Shown: one piece after another, positions 8,792 through 17,162 of the stretch
Layout of the letters: each line of letters opens with the position of its first letter
How positions within the stretch are numbered: position 1 is the stretch's first letter
Source of the DNA: Haloferax denitrificans ATCC 35960
Lineage (GTDB): Archaea > Halobacteriota > Halobacteria > Halobacteriales > Haloferacaceae
Direction of reading: 5' to 3'
DNA: 64,000 nt
Assembly: GCF_000337795.1 (NCBI RefSeq)
Contig: NZ_AOLP01000008.1
Span: 310,001 to 374,000, forward strand
Notes under the pieces: generated by a model
Seen by the model: the letters and a program-made list of their open reading frames with translations, nothing else
The model's database searches: none
What the model was told of the DNA's origin: nothing
Position numbers and translations under genes: made by a program

Positions 8792-9832
8792 TCAGGCGAT
8801 TCGGTTGTCGGGGTCCACGCCACCGATGAGGCTCTCGATTCCCTCGGCGATCATGCGGGGTCCGTTCGTCACGGCGTCGCGCGTCGACCCCGCGGTGTGC
8901 GGTGAGAGGACGACGTTGTCCATTTCGAGGAACGGGTGGTCCTCCGGGAGGGGTTCGGTCTCGAAGACGTCGAGCGCCGCCCCCGCAATCGACCCCGTTC
9001 GCAACGCGTCGACGAGCGCGGCTTCGTCTACGAGCCCTCCGCGGGCGGAGTTGACGAGTATCGCGGACTGGTTCATCCGAGCCAACTCGTCTTCGCCGAG
9101 CAGTCCCCGCGTCTCCTCGGTCAGTCGCGCGTGAAGCGTCACGGCGTCCGCGCGTTCGAGCAGGCCGTCGAGCGTCGCGCGTTCGACACCGGCGTCGTCG
9201 AACGCCGCGTCGTCCTGATAGGGGTCGTACGCGAGGAGTTCGGGGCCGAACCCGGAGAGGCGTCGGGCGACCTGTTGGCCGATGTTTCCGAACCCGACGA
9301 TACCGATGGTCATCGCCTCGATGTCGCGGGGTAACCGGCTCGGGTCGAACTCTTGGCTCCACTCGCCGGCGTGGAGCGCCCTCGTGTGGTGCGGAATCTC
9401 GCGGACCGTCGTGAGCAAGAGGCTGACGGCGTAGTCGGAGACCGCGTTCTTGTTCCGTCCGGGCGCGTGGAGGACGGCGACGTCGTTCGCCTCGGCCGCC
9501 TCGATATCGACGTTCTCGACGCCTCCCCGAGCGGCCCCGACGACCTGCAACGAGTCGCCCGCCTCGATTACTGACGCGGAGACGGGCGCTTTGTGCACGA
9601 CGAGGGCGTCCACGCCGTCGAGGTGCTCCTCGATTATCGACGTGTCGTAAGCGGACGGGCCTCGCGACTCCATCTCCATCGTGACCTCTCGGAACCGTTC
9701 CGCGGAGACGTCGCCTTTCCAGTCGATGCGGGAAAACGACACGCCTTCGGATTCGAGGAACGAGGCCGCCTCGTACATGTACTCGCTCGGCTGTTGTGGG
9801 TCTCCACAGAGGAGCACGGTTTCAATCGTCAT
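8792..9832 (-). CDS. D-2-hydroxyacid dehydrogenase (NAD(P)-dependent)
   Basis: A 346-residue D-isomer-specific 2-hydroxyacid dehydrogenase. These enzymes reduce 2-keto acids such as glyoxylate, hydroxypyruvate or sugar-derived keto acids, or run in reverse. The Rossmann motif GFGNIGQQVARRLSGFG, the catalytic Arg in NSARGGLVDEAAL, Glu in LDVFETEPLPEDH, and His in LSPHTAGST are all present. The ATG at 9830-9832 lies inside the end of the FGGY kinase gene (11-nt overlap), so it is the last gene of an aldolase-kinase-dehydrogenase operon. It could recycle the two- or three-carbon fragment made by the aldolase, or oxidise the starting sugar acid. Substrate unknown. Confidence 0.92.
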   Translation of the reverse strand: MTIETVLLCGDPQQPSEYMYEAASFLESEGVSFSRIDWKGDVSAERFREVTMEMESRGPSAYDTSIIEEHLDGVDALVVHKAPVSASVIEAGDSLQVVGAARGGVENVDIEAAEANDVAVLHAPGRNKNAVSDYAVSLLLTTVREIPHHTRALHAGEWSQEFDPSRLPRDIEAMTIGIVGFGNIGQQVARRLSGFGPELLAYDPYQDDAAFDDAGVERATLDGLLERADAVTLHARLTEETRGLLGEDELARMNQSAILVNSARGGLVDEAALVDALRTGSIAGAALDVFETEPLPEDHPFLEMDNVVLSPHTAGSTRDAVTNGPRMIAEGIESLIGGVDPDNRIA

Positions 9833-11372
9833 TCGTTTGGGTCTCCCGCTCAATCGACGTTAATTTTTCCCAGGCCGGGGCGACACCCTCGGCGGCCAGT
9901 CGGTATGCCTCGTGGACCTCCCGGTAGGCGTCGGTGTGCGCGGGCGTCGGGTCGTGTCGACGTTCGACCCCGACGACGTGTTCGACGGCGGATTCGACGT
10001 CGTCGTACAGGCCGACGGCGAGACCGGCGCAGATAGCGACACCTCGGGCACCCGCTTCTTCACCCGTCGGGACGACGACCCGTTCGTCGAGAACGTCGGC
10101 GAACATCTGGGACCACACCGCGCTCTTTGCACCGCCTCCACCGAGACGGACGTCGGTGAGTCCGTCTTCGGACGCGAGTTCGAGCAACCGGTCGCTCAAC
10201 GAGAGGGCGACGCCTTCGTATATCGACCGTAACATCTCGCCTCGGTCGTGTTCGATAGTCAGACCGACGAACGCGCCGCGCTCGTTCGGGTCGTCGGTCG
10301 ACCCCTGCAGGTTCGGGAGGAACACGACCCCGTTCGAGCCGATTGGGACCTCCGCGACCGTCTCGTTCAGTCTGGCGTAGAACGCGTCGTCGGACGCCGC
10401 CTCGTCGTGCCAATCGCGACAGCACTCTCGGGTAAACCAGTCGACCGCGGCCGCGGCGGACCTGCTTCCGCGGTACCGGAGCCACGCGTCGCCGAGGTAC
10501 CGCCGACTCAGCCCTCCGCCGCCGGCGCTGTTCGGCTCGGCGGAGACGTAGATACTCTGCCCCCAGGTGCCGACGATGAGCGACCCCTGCCCCGGTCGGA
10601 ACGCACCCGACCCGAGCGCGACAGCGCCGACGTCGTGAAGTCCGGACGCGACGGGCGTGCCGGCTTCGAGTCCGGTCTCGTCGGCCGCCGCCGCCGTCAC
10701 CTCGCCACAGACTGCCGTGCTTCGAACGACGGGTGGCAGTGCGTCAGCGCAGTCGCCGAGGCCGAGCGTGTCGAACAGCTCCGACGAGTACGCCTCGTCT
10801 TCGATGTCGTAGAAAACGCTCGCCTCCATCTCGTCCGTACAGACGACGTCCGTGAGTCGGTATTTGAGGTAGTCCTTGCAGAACAGGAGTCGGTCGATAG
10901 CGTCGTAGACTTCCGGTTCTTCCTGCCGAATCCATCCGAGGATGCTCAACGGGTCGGCGACGAAGGGCTCGTACCCCGTAATCGCGCGAACCGCCTCCGA
11001 GCGGCCGCTTTCGTCCCACGACTTGACGACGTCACTCGCGCGGCTGTCCAACGACGTGATGCCGTCTCTGACCGGCTGTCCGCGGTCGTCGAGCGCGTAC
11101 AGTCCGTGTCCGTGGCCGGCGACGCCGACCCCGGCGATGGCCCCCGCCTCGACGGTGGACTCCCCGAGAACCTCGCGAATCGTCTCACACGTCACGTCCC
11201 AGAACGCCGAGAGGTCGCGCTCGACGCGGCCGGCGCGGGGGCGCTCGTTCGGGGTCGGTCGAACCGCGACTGCCCGCTCTCTCCCGTCGGTATCGAACAC
11301 CGCGGCTTTGACGTTCGTCAACCCCGCGTCGACTCCGAGGAGGAGCGGTTCGTCGGCCGTTGTCGTTTCCAT
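9822..11372 (-). CDS. FGGY-family carbohydrate kinase
   Basis: A 516-residue sugar kinase of the FGGY family (xylulokinase/gluconokinase/ribulokinase group), phosphorylating a pentose, ketose or sugar acid with ATP. The N-terminal LLLGVDAGLTNVKAAVFDTDG phosphate-binding strand, the middle GVGVAGHGHGLYALD and SLDSRA region, the GLHDVGAVALGSG segment, and the C-terminal VRLGGGGAKSAVWSQMFADV adenosine region match the family. ATG 11372 gives a normal N terminus. It lies 5 nt after the class II aldolase and overlaps the dehydrogenase. A kinase followed by an aldolase suggests phosphorylation of a ketose or keto-acid that is then split to DHAP. The true substrate is not determinable from sequence alone. 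Confidence 0.92.
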   Translation of the reverse strand: METTTADEPLLLGVDAGLTNVKAAVFDTDGRERAVAVRPTPNERPRAGRVERDLSAFWDVTCETIREVLGESTVEAGAIAGVGVAGHGHGLYALDDRGQPVRDGITSLDSRASDVVKSWDESGRSEAVRAITGYEPFVADPLSILGWIRQEEPEVYDAIDRLLFCKDYLKYRLTDVVCTDEMEASVFYDIEDEAYSSELFDTLGLGDCADALPPVVRSTAVCGEVTAAAADETGLEAGTPVASGLHDVGAVALGSGAFRPGQGSLIVGTWGQSIYVSAEPNSAGGGGLSRRYLGDAWLRYRGSRSAAAAVDWFTRECCRDWHDEAASDDAFYARLNETVAEVPIGSNGVVFLPNLQGSTDDPNERGAFVGLTIEHDRGEMLRSIYEGVALSLSDRLLELASEDGLTDVRLGGGGAKSAVWSQMFADVLDERVVVPTGEEAGARGVAICAGLAVGLYDDVESAVEHVVGVERRHDPTPAHTDAYREVHEAYRLAAEGVAPAWEKLTSIERETQTNDD

Positions 11373-11377
11373 GGCAC

Positions 11378-12376
11378 TCACACGTACAGGCTCTCGCCGG
11401 CGCTTCCGGAGAGCGCGGCGACCTCGGTCATCACGTCGGCGATTCGGTCCTGAACCTCTCGACAGACCCGGTGAGGCGTGAAGTCGCGTTTGTTCGGCGA
11501 CCACTCCGTGTCGCCGAAGAACCCCTGTCGGTCGTCGTCGACGCCCTCGGGTGGGAGGATACTCGACTCGTGTTCCCGATAGAACTCACAGGCCGTTCTG
11601 GCGAACTCGTACTGGTATCTGGTGTTCTTGTTCAGCTTACACACCCCGGTCGAGAGGAGGTCTTGGACCTGCCTATCGGACAGTCCCGACGACCCGTGGA
11701 CGACCAGCGGCGTATCGAGGCCGTGGTCCGCCAGCGCCTGCCCCACGTCGCGTGCGATGTCCGGGCGGAGTTCGAGGTCGCGGCCCTTCGAAACGCCGTG
11801 TTCCGTCCCGATGGAAATCGCGAGGAGGTCAACCCCTGTCCTGTCGACGAACTCGACGGCCTGTTCGGGGTCGGTGTAGTACGCCTCGGTCGTCTCGACG
11901 CCGCCTTCGAGGCCCTTAATCATCCCGAGTTCGGCCTCGACGAGCATGTCCTGTTCGCGGTTTCGAACCGTCTCGACCACGTCGCGGGTGCGCGAGACGT
12001 TCTCCTCGAACGGCTCGTGCGACGCGTCGACCATCAGCGAGGAGGGAACCCCGGAAGCGACGCAGGATTCGAGGAACGCGCGGTCGTCTGCGGGGACGTG
12101 GTCGACGTTGAGGAACACGCCGACGTCGGCGTCTTCGCCGAGTTTCTCGACGTGCGTCGCTAAGATATCTAACCCCGTGTGGGGGTCGCCGTTCCCGGCG
12201 AACGCGGCGGTGTCACGTTTCACCTGCACGACGAGGTCCGAATCGACGCGCTCCGCGCCGCGGACGAGTCCGGTCAGGATGTTCGTCTCGGTGATGTTGC
12301 TCGCGACGAACCCGTACCCGCTCGTTCGCGCCCGTTCGTAGACCGTAGATAGCTCCGACCCGCGTGAATATGGCAT
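11378..12376 (-). CDS. Class II (zinc) fructose-bisphosphate-type aldolase
   Basis: A 332-residue metal-dependent aldolase of the FbaA/GatY/KbaY family, which cleaves phosphorylated ketoses to DHAP and an aldehyde. Zinc-site motifs are visible: FLNVDHVP near residue 100, SIGTEHGV near 190, and LVVHGSSGLSD near 220. MVDASHEPFEENV matches the loop after the first metal site. It is the first gene of the minus-strand operon with the FGGY kinase and 2-hydroxyacid dehydrogenase. A TATA-like tattt on the minus strand around 12404-12412 precedes it. The partner genes argue for a ketose 1-phosphate or phosphorylated sugar-acid substrate rather than glycolysis. This is inference. Confidence 0.9.
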   Translation of the reverse strand: MPYSRGSELSTVYERARTSGYGFVASNITETNILTGLVRGAERVDSDLVVQVKRDTAAFAGNGDPHTGLDILATHVEKLGEDADVGVFLNVDHVPADDRAFLESCVASGVPSSLMVDASHEPFEENVSRTRDVVETVRNREQDMLVEAELGMIKGLEGGVETTEAYYTDPEQAVEFVDRTGVDLLAISIGTEHGVSKGRDLELRPDIARDVGQALADHGLDTPLVVHGSSGLSDRQVQDLLSTGVCKLNKNTRYQYEFARTACEFYREHESSILPPEGVDDDRQGFFGDTEWSPNKRDFTPHRVCREVQDRIADVMTEVAALSGSAGESLYV

Positions 12377-12843
12377 TGGGTGTCAATCTCACGGTATGCT
12401 GAAATACGTGTCGGATACTGTTCGAACGTCCCGACGGTCACTGCGCCCGAACCGAGTGGCGACGGCCCGTTCAGCGATGGTGAACACGACTACGGTCTCC
12501 CCGCGTCACTGTGTCACATCGCATCTCGTCACCCTCGGTCGATTCGGCTCGGCCGCCCCAATCTCATTACGGACGTAGAGCTGTAATTCGGCCGCCTCTG
12601 ACTCTGTAGACATCCGTGCGACGATACTGAACGCCCGAACTGTGTGCGGGCCGTCTCACCGATAACGTTCGTCGAAAAACGCGGGGTGGGCGCGTGAAAT
12701 CGCGTCGCCTCGAACTCAATCAGTCTCGGACGTGGGGCAGGATCGTCCGGTGATGGGAAACGGGGTTCGGGGGGCGGGGCGAGTCGAAGTCGAGAACGGT
12801 ACGAACGGTTCGGACGGGAGGCTGTTCCCGAACCACCCGTTCG
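12377..12843. other. Intergenic region
   Basis: It contains the promoter of the class II aldolase gene at its left end and the downstream region of the FAH gene at its right end. I see no gene, repeat or structured RNA in it. Confidence 0.6.
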
Positions 12844-13713
12844 TCAGACGGCCGTGACCGTGTTTTCGAGGACGCCGATGTCGTCGATTTCGATGCTGAC
12901 GTCGTCACCGGGTTTCAGGGTGAACCCCTCTTCGGGGACGAGTGCCGTCCCGGTCAGCAACACAACCATCTCCGGGACGGCGTTGTGTCGGGTGAAGTAC
13001 GACACGAGTTCCTCGCACGACTTCACCATCTCGGATGTCGAGGTCGACCCCTCGTAGAGGACGGTCCCGTCGCGTTCGATGCGCATCGACATTTCGAGTC
13101 CGTGCGGGTCGCTCACCGACTCGGCGGACGCGACACACGGTCCGATAGCACAACAGCGGTCGTACACCTTCGCCTGCGGCAGGTACAGCGGGTTTTCGCC
13201 CTCGATGGAACGACTGCTCACGTCGTTGCCGACAGTGTAGCCGACTATCGCACCCTGATGGAGGACCACCGCGAGTTCGGGCTCCGGGACGTCCCACGTG
13301 GAGTCGCCCCGGACGCCCACAGCCTCGTTCGGACCGACCGTCCGGCTCTCCGTCGCCTTGAAGAATATTTCTGGACGCTCCCCATCGTAGACGTCGAGGT
13401 AGACGTCCGGCGTCTCGCTTTCGGCCTCTCGCGCCTGCTCGCTGATGTGGTACGTGACGCCCGCGGCCCACACCTCGTCGGGAACTACCGGACGCTCGAG
13501 TCGCTCGTCGACGTACTCAGAAGAGAGTCGCTCCGCGTCGTCGAGGAGTCCCGCGGCCACGTCGTCGATAGTCCGCCCAGTGATGTCCGCCGCCCGAGCG
13601 AGGTCACAGAAGGTCTCTACGTTGGAATTGGCGCTCGTGAGGTCGTAGACGTCGCCGCCCTCGGACACAGCGAGTGCTGACCGCTCTGTCCCCGCGAGTG
13701 CGTGGTATCGCAT
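12844..13713 (-). CDS. FAH-family 2-keto-3-deoxypentonate dehydratase-like enzyme
   Basis: A 289-residue fumarylacetoacetate hydrolase family protein. The middle segment (ERPEIFFKATESRTVGP, STWDVPEPELAVVL, SRSIEGENPLYLPQAK, VYDRCCAIGP) closely resembles the archaeal 2-keto-3-deoxy-D-arabinonate / xylonate dehydratases (KdaD, XacE). These make 2-oxoglutarate semialdehyde in the oxidative pentose pathway. EIFFK and EPELAVVL carry the metal-binding acidic residues. It is a single gene facing left, with an AACAATTAT promoter element 25 nt upstream. With an enolase-superfamily dehydratase nearby, a pentonate route is plausible. No 2-oxoglutarate semialdehyde dehydrogenase is visible in this window, so that step would be encoded elsewhere. 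Confidence 0.88.
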   Translation of the reverse strand: MRYHALAGTERSALAVSEGGDVYDLTSANSNVETFCDLARAADITGRTIDDVAAGLLDDAERLSSEYVDERLERPVVPDEVWAAGVTYHISEQAREAESETPDVYLDVYDGERPEIFFKATESRTVGPNEAVGVRGDSTWDVPEPELAVVLHQGAIVGYTVGNDVSSRSIEGENPLYLPQAKVYDRCCAIGPCVASAESVSDPHGLEMSMRIERDGTVLYEGSTSTSEMVKSCEELVSYFTRHNAVPEMVVLLTGTALVPEEGFTLKPGDDVSIEIDDIGVLENTVTAV

Positions 13714-13738
13714 GAAAAGACGGAACGGCCACTACTAC

Positions 13739-13747
13739 ATAATTGTT
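13739..13747 (-). promoter_or_regulatory. AACAATTAT element at the FAH gene promoter
   Basis: Read on the minus strand, AACAATTAT ends 25 nt before the ATG at 13713. This is the same sequence and spacing as before the lutC-like gene at 2211. It could be the TATA region itself or an operator over it. Confidence 0.5.
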
Positions 13748-13967
13748 ATTGAGGAACGAGATTCCCGCACCGCCGCGAGTGGACGAGGGCCTCGCTCACG
13801 CTATGGATGGGTGGAAATACGGAAAGAAGAGACGGGCTGGTTGCGGCGGTATCGCAATTAGTCACGCGGTTGATGGTTGATTGTCTGACGAGTCGCCTCT
13901 CCTTCCCGTACGACATACTGTGTGTTACCGTTGCACATGAATCTTTGGGCTGAAACCGACCGCTCGG

Positions 13968-14699
13968 TCAGTCGGCCCGGACGGTGTGTTCCAGCGTCCG
14001 AATCCCCTCGATATCGACTTCGACACGGTCGCCGTCGGAGAGCGGGCCGACGCCTTCGGGGGTCCCCGTGGAGATGACGTCTCCCGGTTCGAGCGTCATG
14101 TACGACGTAATCTCCGCGACGAGTTCTGGAATCGTGAAGATGAAGTCTGCCCGCGAGGAGTCCTGTCTCGTCTCGCCGTTGACTCTGAGTTCGATGCGCG
14201 CGTCGGCAGGGACCTCGTCGGGCGTCGAGACGACGGGTCCGAGCGGCGCGCTGTTGTCGAACGCCTTGCCGCGAATCCAGTTCTGTTCGACCTCTTGGTC
14301 GTCTCGGTTCGAGATGTCGTTCAGACACGTGAAGCCGGCAATCACGTCCATCGCGTCGTCCGGTTCGACGTTCCGGCACTGCTCTCCGATGACGACGCCC
14401 AGTTCGGCTTCGTAATCGACGCGCTGTTTCCCGGCGGGGAGGGTGACCGTGTCTCCGTGCGCAGCGAGCGCGTTCGGCGGCTTGAGAAACAGCAGGGGCC
14501 GCTCCGGGATGTCCATCCCCGACTCCTCGGCGTGCTTTTCGTAGTTCAGGCCGACGCAGACGATTTTCGACGGTTCGCACGGCGGGAGGACGTCAACGGT
14601 CGCCGGGTCGAACGTTTCGCCGCCGAACGAGATACCGTCGTCGGTCCATTCGCCGGTTCTGACACTCCCCGCTGGGTCGCGAAATCTAACGCGTTGCAT
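13968..14699 (-). CDS. FAH-family hydrolase/isomerase
   Basis: A 243-residue fumarylacetoacetate hydrolase family protein of the short acylpyruvase / 5-oxopent-3-ene tricarboxylate decarboxylase type. Family marks are CVGLNYEKHAEESG, FLKPPNAL, VDYEAELGVVIG (metal Glu residues), GFTCLNDISNRDDQ, KAFDNSAPLGP and STGTPEGVGPL. Such enzymes hydrolyse or decarboxylate diketo acids; sugar-acid examples are 2,4-diketo-3-deoxy-L-rhamnonate and fuconate hydrolases. ATG 14699 begins the normal family N terminus. It diverges from the IclR regulator with about 137 bp between the starts, a usual layout for a regulated enzyme and its regulator. Which diketo acid it acts on is not clear. Confidence 0.88.
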   Translation of the reverse strand: MQRVRFRDPAGSVRTGEWTDDGISFGGETFDPATVDVLPPCEPSKIVCVGLNYEKHAEESGMDIPERPLLFLKPPNALAAHGDTVTLPAGKQRVDYEAELGVVIGEQCRNVEPDDAMDVIAGFTCLNDISNRDDQEVEQNWIRGKAFDNSAPLGPVVSTPDEVPADARIELRVNGETRQDSSRADFIFTIPELVAEITSYMTLEPGDVISTGTPEGVGPLSDGDRVEVDIEGIRTLEHTVRAD

Positions 14700-14799
14700 G
14701 TCTAACGGCGACACGCGCACCCGGCAAAACGGTTTCGCCTTCGACAACTTCGGGCGCGACCGCCTAGCGATGACGAACAGACATACGACAATCGTGAAC

Positions 14800-14808
14800 A
14801 ACAATTAT
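14800..14808 (+). promoter_or_regulatory. AACAATTAT element between the IclR gene and the FAH gene
   Basis: This third AACAATTAT copy lies 28 nt before the IclR ATG at 14837 and 100 nt upstream of the divergent FAH gene. It is a candidate autoregulatory site of the IclR protein, or its TATA region. Confidence 0.45.
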
Positions 14809-14836
14809 TAACGATGAATGTCAACAGGTGGGTAGC

Positions 14837-15601
14837 ATGGGAACGAACATGGCAAACACGATCGGGGCGTTGGGAACCTCGCTCGAGATTCTCGAAGCGT
14901 TGAAAGAACGAGGGTCGGCGGGTGTCACAGAGTTAGCCACCGAACTCGGCCTCCCGAAGAGTACGGTCTACAGTCACCTTCGGACGCTCCGAGAACACGG
15001 ATACGTCGTCCAGCGCGACGAGCGTTACTGCATCGGACTCAAGTTCCTCAGTCTGGGCGAGCACACCCGCGACCGGATGCCCCTGTACGAGGTGGCGAAG
15101 CCCGAAGTGAAAGGACTCGCCGAACAGACGGGAGAGCTCGCGAACCTGCTCGTCGAAGAGCACGGCGAGGGCGTCTACCTCTTCCGCTCGAAGGGCGAAC
15201 AGGCCGTCTCGCTCGACACGCACGCCGGGATGCGCGTCAAGCTTCACTGTACGTCGCTCGGGAAGGCGATTCTCGCGTACCTCCCCGAGGAGCGAGTCGA
15301 CAAAATCATCGAGCGCTGGGGTCTCCCCGCACAGACGGCGACGACCATCACCTCGCGCGAGGCGCTCGAAGAAGAGCTCGCGGCGGTTCGCGAGCGGGGG
15401 TACGCCTACGACAAGGGAGAACGCCTCTCTGGGCTTCGGTGTATCGCGGCGCCCATCAAGAACCCCGACGGCCACGCCATCGGTGCCGTGAGCGTCTCCG
15501 GCCCGACGAGTCGGATGAAGGGCGAACGGTTCGAATCGGAAATCCCGGAACAGGTCATGAGCGCCGCGAACGTCATCGAACTCAACCTGACGTACTCATA
15601 G
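14837..15601 (+). CDS. IclR-family transcriptional regulator
   Basis: A 254-residue regulator with an N-terminal winged helix (GVTELATELGLPKSTVYSHL as the recognition region, then a wing REHGYVVQRDERYCIG) and a C-terminal IclR effector domain from about residue 80 (KLHCTSLGKAILAYLP, RCIAAPIKNPDG, GAVSVSGPTSRM). IclR proteins bind small acids or sugar acids and control adjacent catabolic operons. It is the only recognisable DNA-binding regulator in the window, so it is the likely controller of at least part of the sugar-acid island. ATG 14837 follows a ggtggg purine stretch; ATG 14849 is an alternative. The effector is unknown. Confidence 0.93.
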   Translation: MGTNMANTIGALGTSLEILEALKERGSAGVTELATELGLPKSTVYSHLRTLREHGYVVQRDERYCIGLKFLSLGEHTRDRMPLYEVAKPEVKGLAEQTGELANLLVEEHGEGVYLFRSKGEQAVSLDTHAGMRVKLHCTSLGKAILAYLPEERVDKIIERWGLPAQTATTITSREALEEELAAVRERGYAYDKGERLSGLRCIAAPIKNPDGHAIGAVSVSGPTSRMKGERFESEIPEQVMSAANVIELNLTYS

Positions 15602-15739
15602 CGGCCGCGCGCCGACAGGCACCTCTCACCGAACGTCGCACGACCGCCCTTCGTTTCCCCTCCCGTCCGGCCGCCGTGCCCGCCGGCTTTCTCTCGCGAG
15701 CGCGTCGGCCCGTCGAACGCACCCGAGCCGCCGCGCCGT

Positions 15740-16851
15740 TCACATCGACGGGCCGACGCGGGTGATTGCGAACTCCGTCAAGCCGTGTTCTTCGGCGAGA
15801 CACGCCGTTCCGTTCGCCACGTCGACCAGTCGCTCCAGTACGTCGTCCGGGTCGGCACGCCGCGCGGAGAGGCTGATGTCGTTCGGGAGCGCCGCCGCGG
15901 TCCCCGGGTCGCCGGTCACTTTGACGACCGGGACGAGCGGGTGCCCGGAGAGGATTCCGTCGCCAGTGACGTGCACGACGACGTTCGCCCCGCCGCGGCG
16001 AGCGCAGTCGTCGCCTCGCCGAACCGAGACGGGGCGTCGACGGCGGCGAGGCCCGACGAGAGGGTCGCACGCTCGCCGTACGGGAGCACTTCTGAGACGG
16101 TGTTTCTCCCCCACGCTCGCGTGACCTCCTCGAACGGGCGGTCACGCGCGAACTGGCCGACGCGGGTCGCCCGGGCCGGGTGTCCCTCGTGTCTGTCGAG
16201 AAGGGCCTCCATCGCATCCCGCGCCTCGTCCGTCGCGGCGTCGCGCGCCCCGTCCGGGTTGGCGACTAACCGCTCGTTGCCGGCGGCGACCACGCGACCC
16301 CCGGCGTCGACGATTTCGTCGGCGACGCGGCCGACGAGCGGGTCGGCCGACGCGACCGTGGACGCGTCGAGGTCGCTCGACACGACGCCGAGCGTCAGGT
16401 CGCTGAGGTCGGCGACCGTCTGCGACGTGCGCCGCGACTGGACGAGCTCGGTCGCGGCTTCGACGCCCCGTTCGATGCACTCGTCGGTCCCGCCGACACC
16501 CTGAATGGACAGTTCGCGGACGGCGACGTCACGGGATTCGAGCGCGGTCGCCACCTCGGCGCTCTGGACTTCCTCACAGCCGAGTCCGACCACGACCGTT
16601 CCGGCGACGTTCGGGTTCTGCGCCATCGAGAGGAACGTCCGCCGGGTCTGCTCGTTGTCGGCCCCGAGCTGGGCACAGCCGTGGTCGTGCGGGGTCGCCA
16701 CGGCGTCGTCGACGCGCTCGGCGATTCGTTCGGCGACGAAGTGTGAACAGATGACCGACGGGAGGACCAAGACGTTGTCTCGGACGCCGACCGTTCCGTC
16801 CGCTCGTGGCGTCCCCTCGAACGTCCGACCGGACGCGCTCGGCGTGCTCAT
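15740..16851 (-). pseudogene. Second UxaA/GarD-type large subunit, broken by a 1-nt frameshift
   Basis: The frame from ATG 16851 encodes a UxaA C-terminal-type dehydratase through SRFGEATTALAAAG near residue 290. There it runs out of phase, while the adjacent frame carries the rest: GANVVVHVTGDG, HPLVPVVKVTGDP and EEHGLTEFAITRVGP to the stop at 15740. Adding one G to the GGGG run (plus-strand 15988-15991) restores 370 residues, close to the paralogue upstream. The gene overlaps the SAF-domain gene by four bases (ATGA), so the three genes 18346-15740 form one operon. Enzymes of this family dehydrate altronate, galactarate or related acids with iron. Inactivation may be real or a homopolymer read error. 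Confidence 0.82.
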
Positions 16852-17162
16852 GCGGACTCACCTCTCGCGGCCGCCCGGTCACCGCGACCGCGCGTACTCT
16901 CGCAGTTGTGGGTGTGGACCCACTCGCCGACCTCTATCGCCTGCGTCGCCGTTCCGATGACCTCGCCGTACTTTCGGACTTCGCCGCCCGAGTCAACCGG
17001 TTCGAGCGCGACCTTGTGCCCGAACGGGACGTCCTCCGCGAGGACGACGGTTCGGCCGTCGGCGTCGATTTCGGTTCCCGATTCGAGGTCGTCGACCGTC
17101 GTTCCGACGTTGTCGGACGTGCTCAGTCGAAGGAGCGCGTCGTCCAAGACGCGGCCCTTCAT
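16848..17162 (-). CDS. SAF-domain small subunit of UxaA/GarD-type dehydratase
   Basis: A 104-residue protein equal to the N-terminal SAF domain of altronate/galactarate dehydratase. In many bacteria it is fused to the large domain; here it is separate. Visible motifs are DNVGTTVDDLESGTEI, the VVLAEDVPFGHKVAL strand-loop with conserved Gly-His-Lys, YGEVIGTATQAIEVGEWVHTHNCES, where the last His-x-His-Asn is typical. It overlaps both neighbours by ATGA junctions (17159-17162 and 16848-16851), so the subunits should be made in fixed ratio. It likely forms part of the substrate pocket with the large subunit encoded at 17159-18346. Confidence 0.92.
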   Translation of the reverse strand: MKGRVLDDALLRLSTSDNVGTTVDDLESGTEIDADGRTVVLAEDVPFGHKVALEPVDSGGEVRKYGEVIGTATQAIEVGEWVHTHNCESTRGRGDRAAARGESA

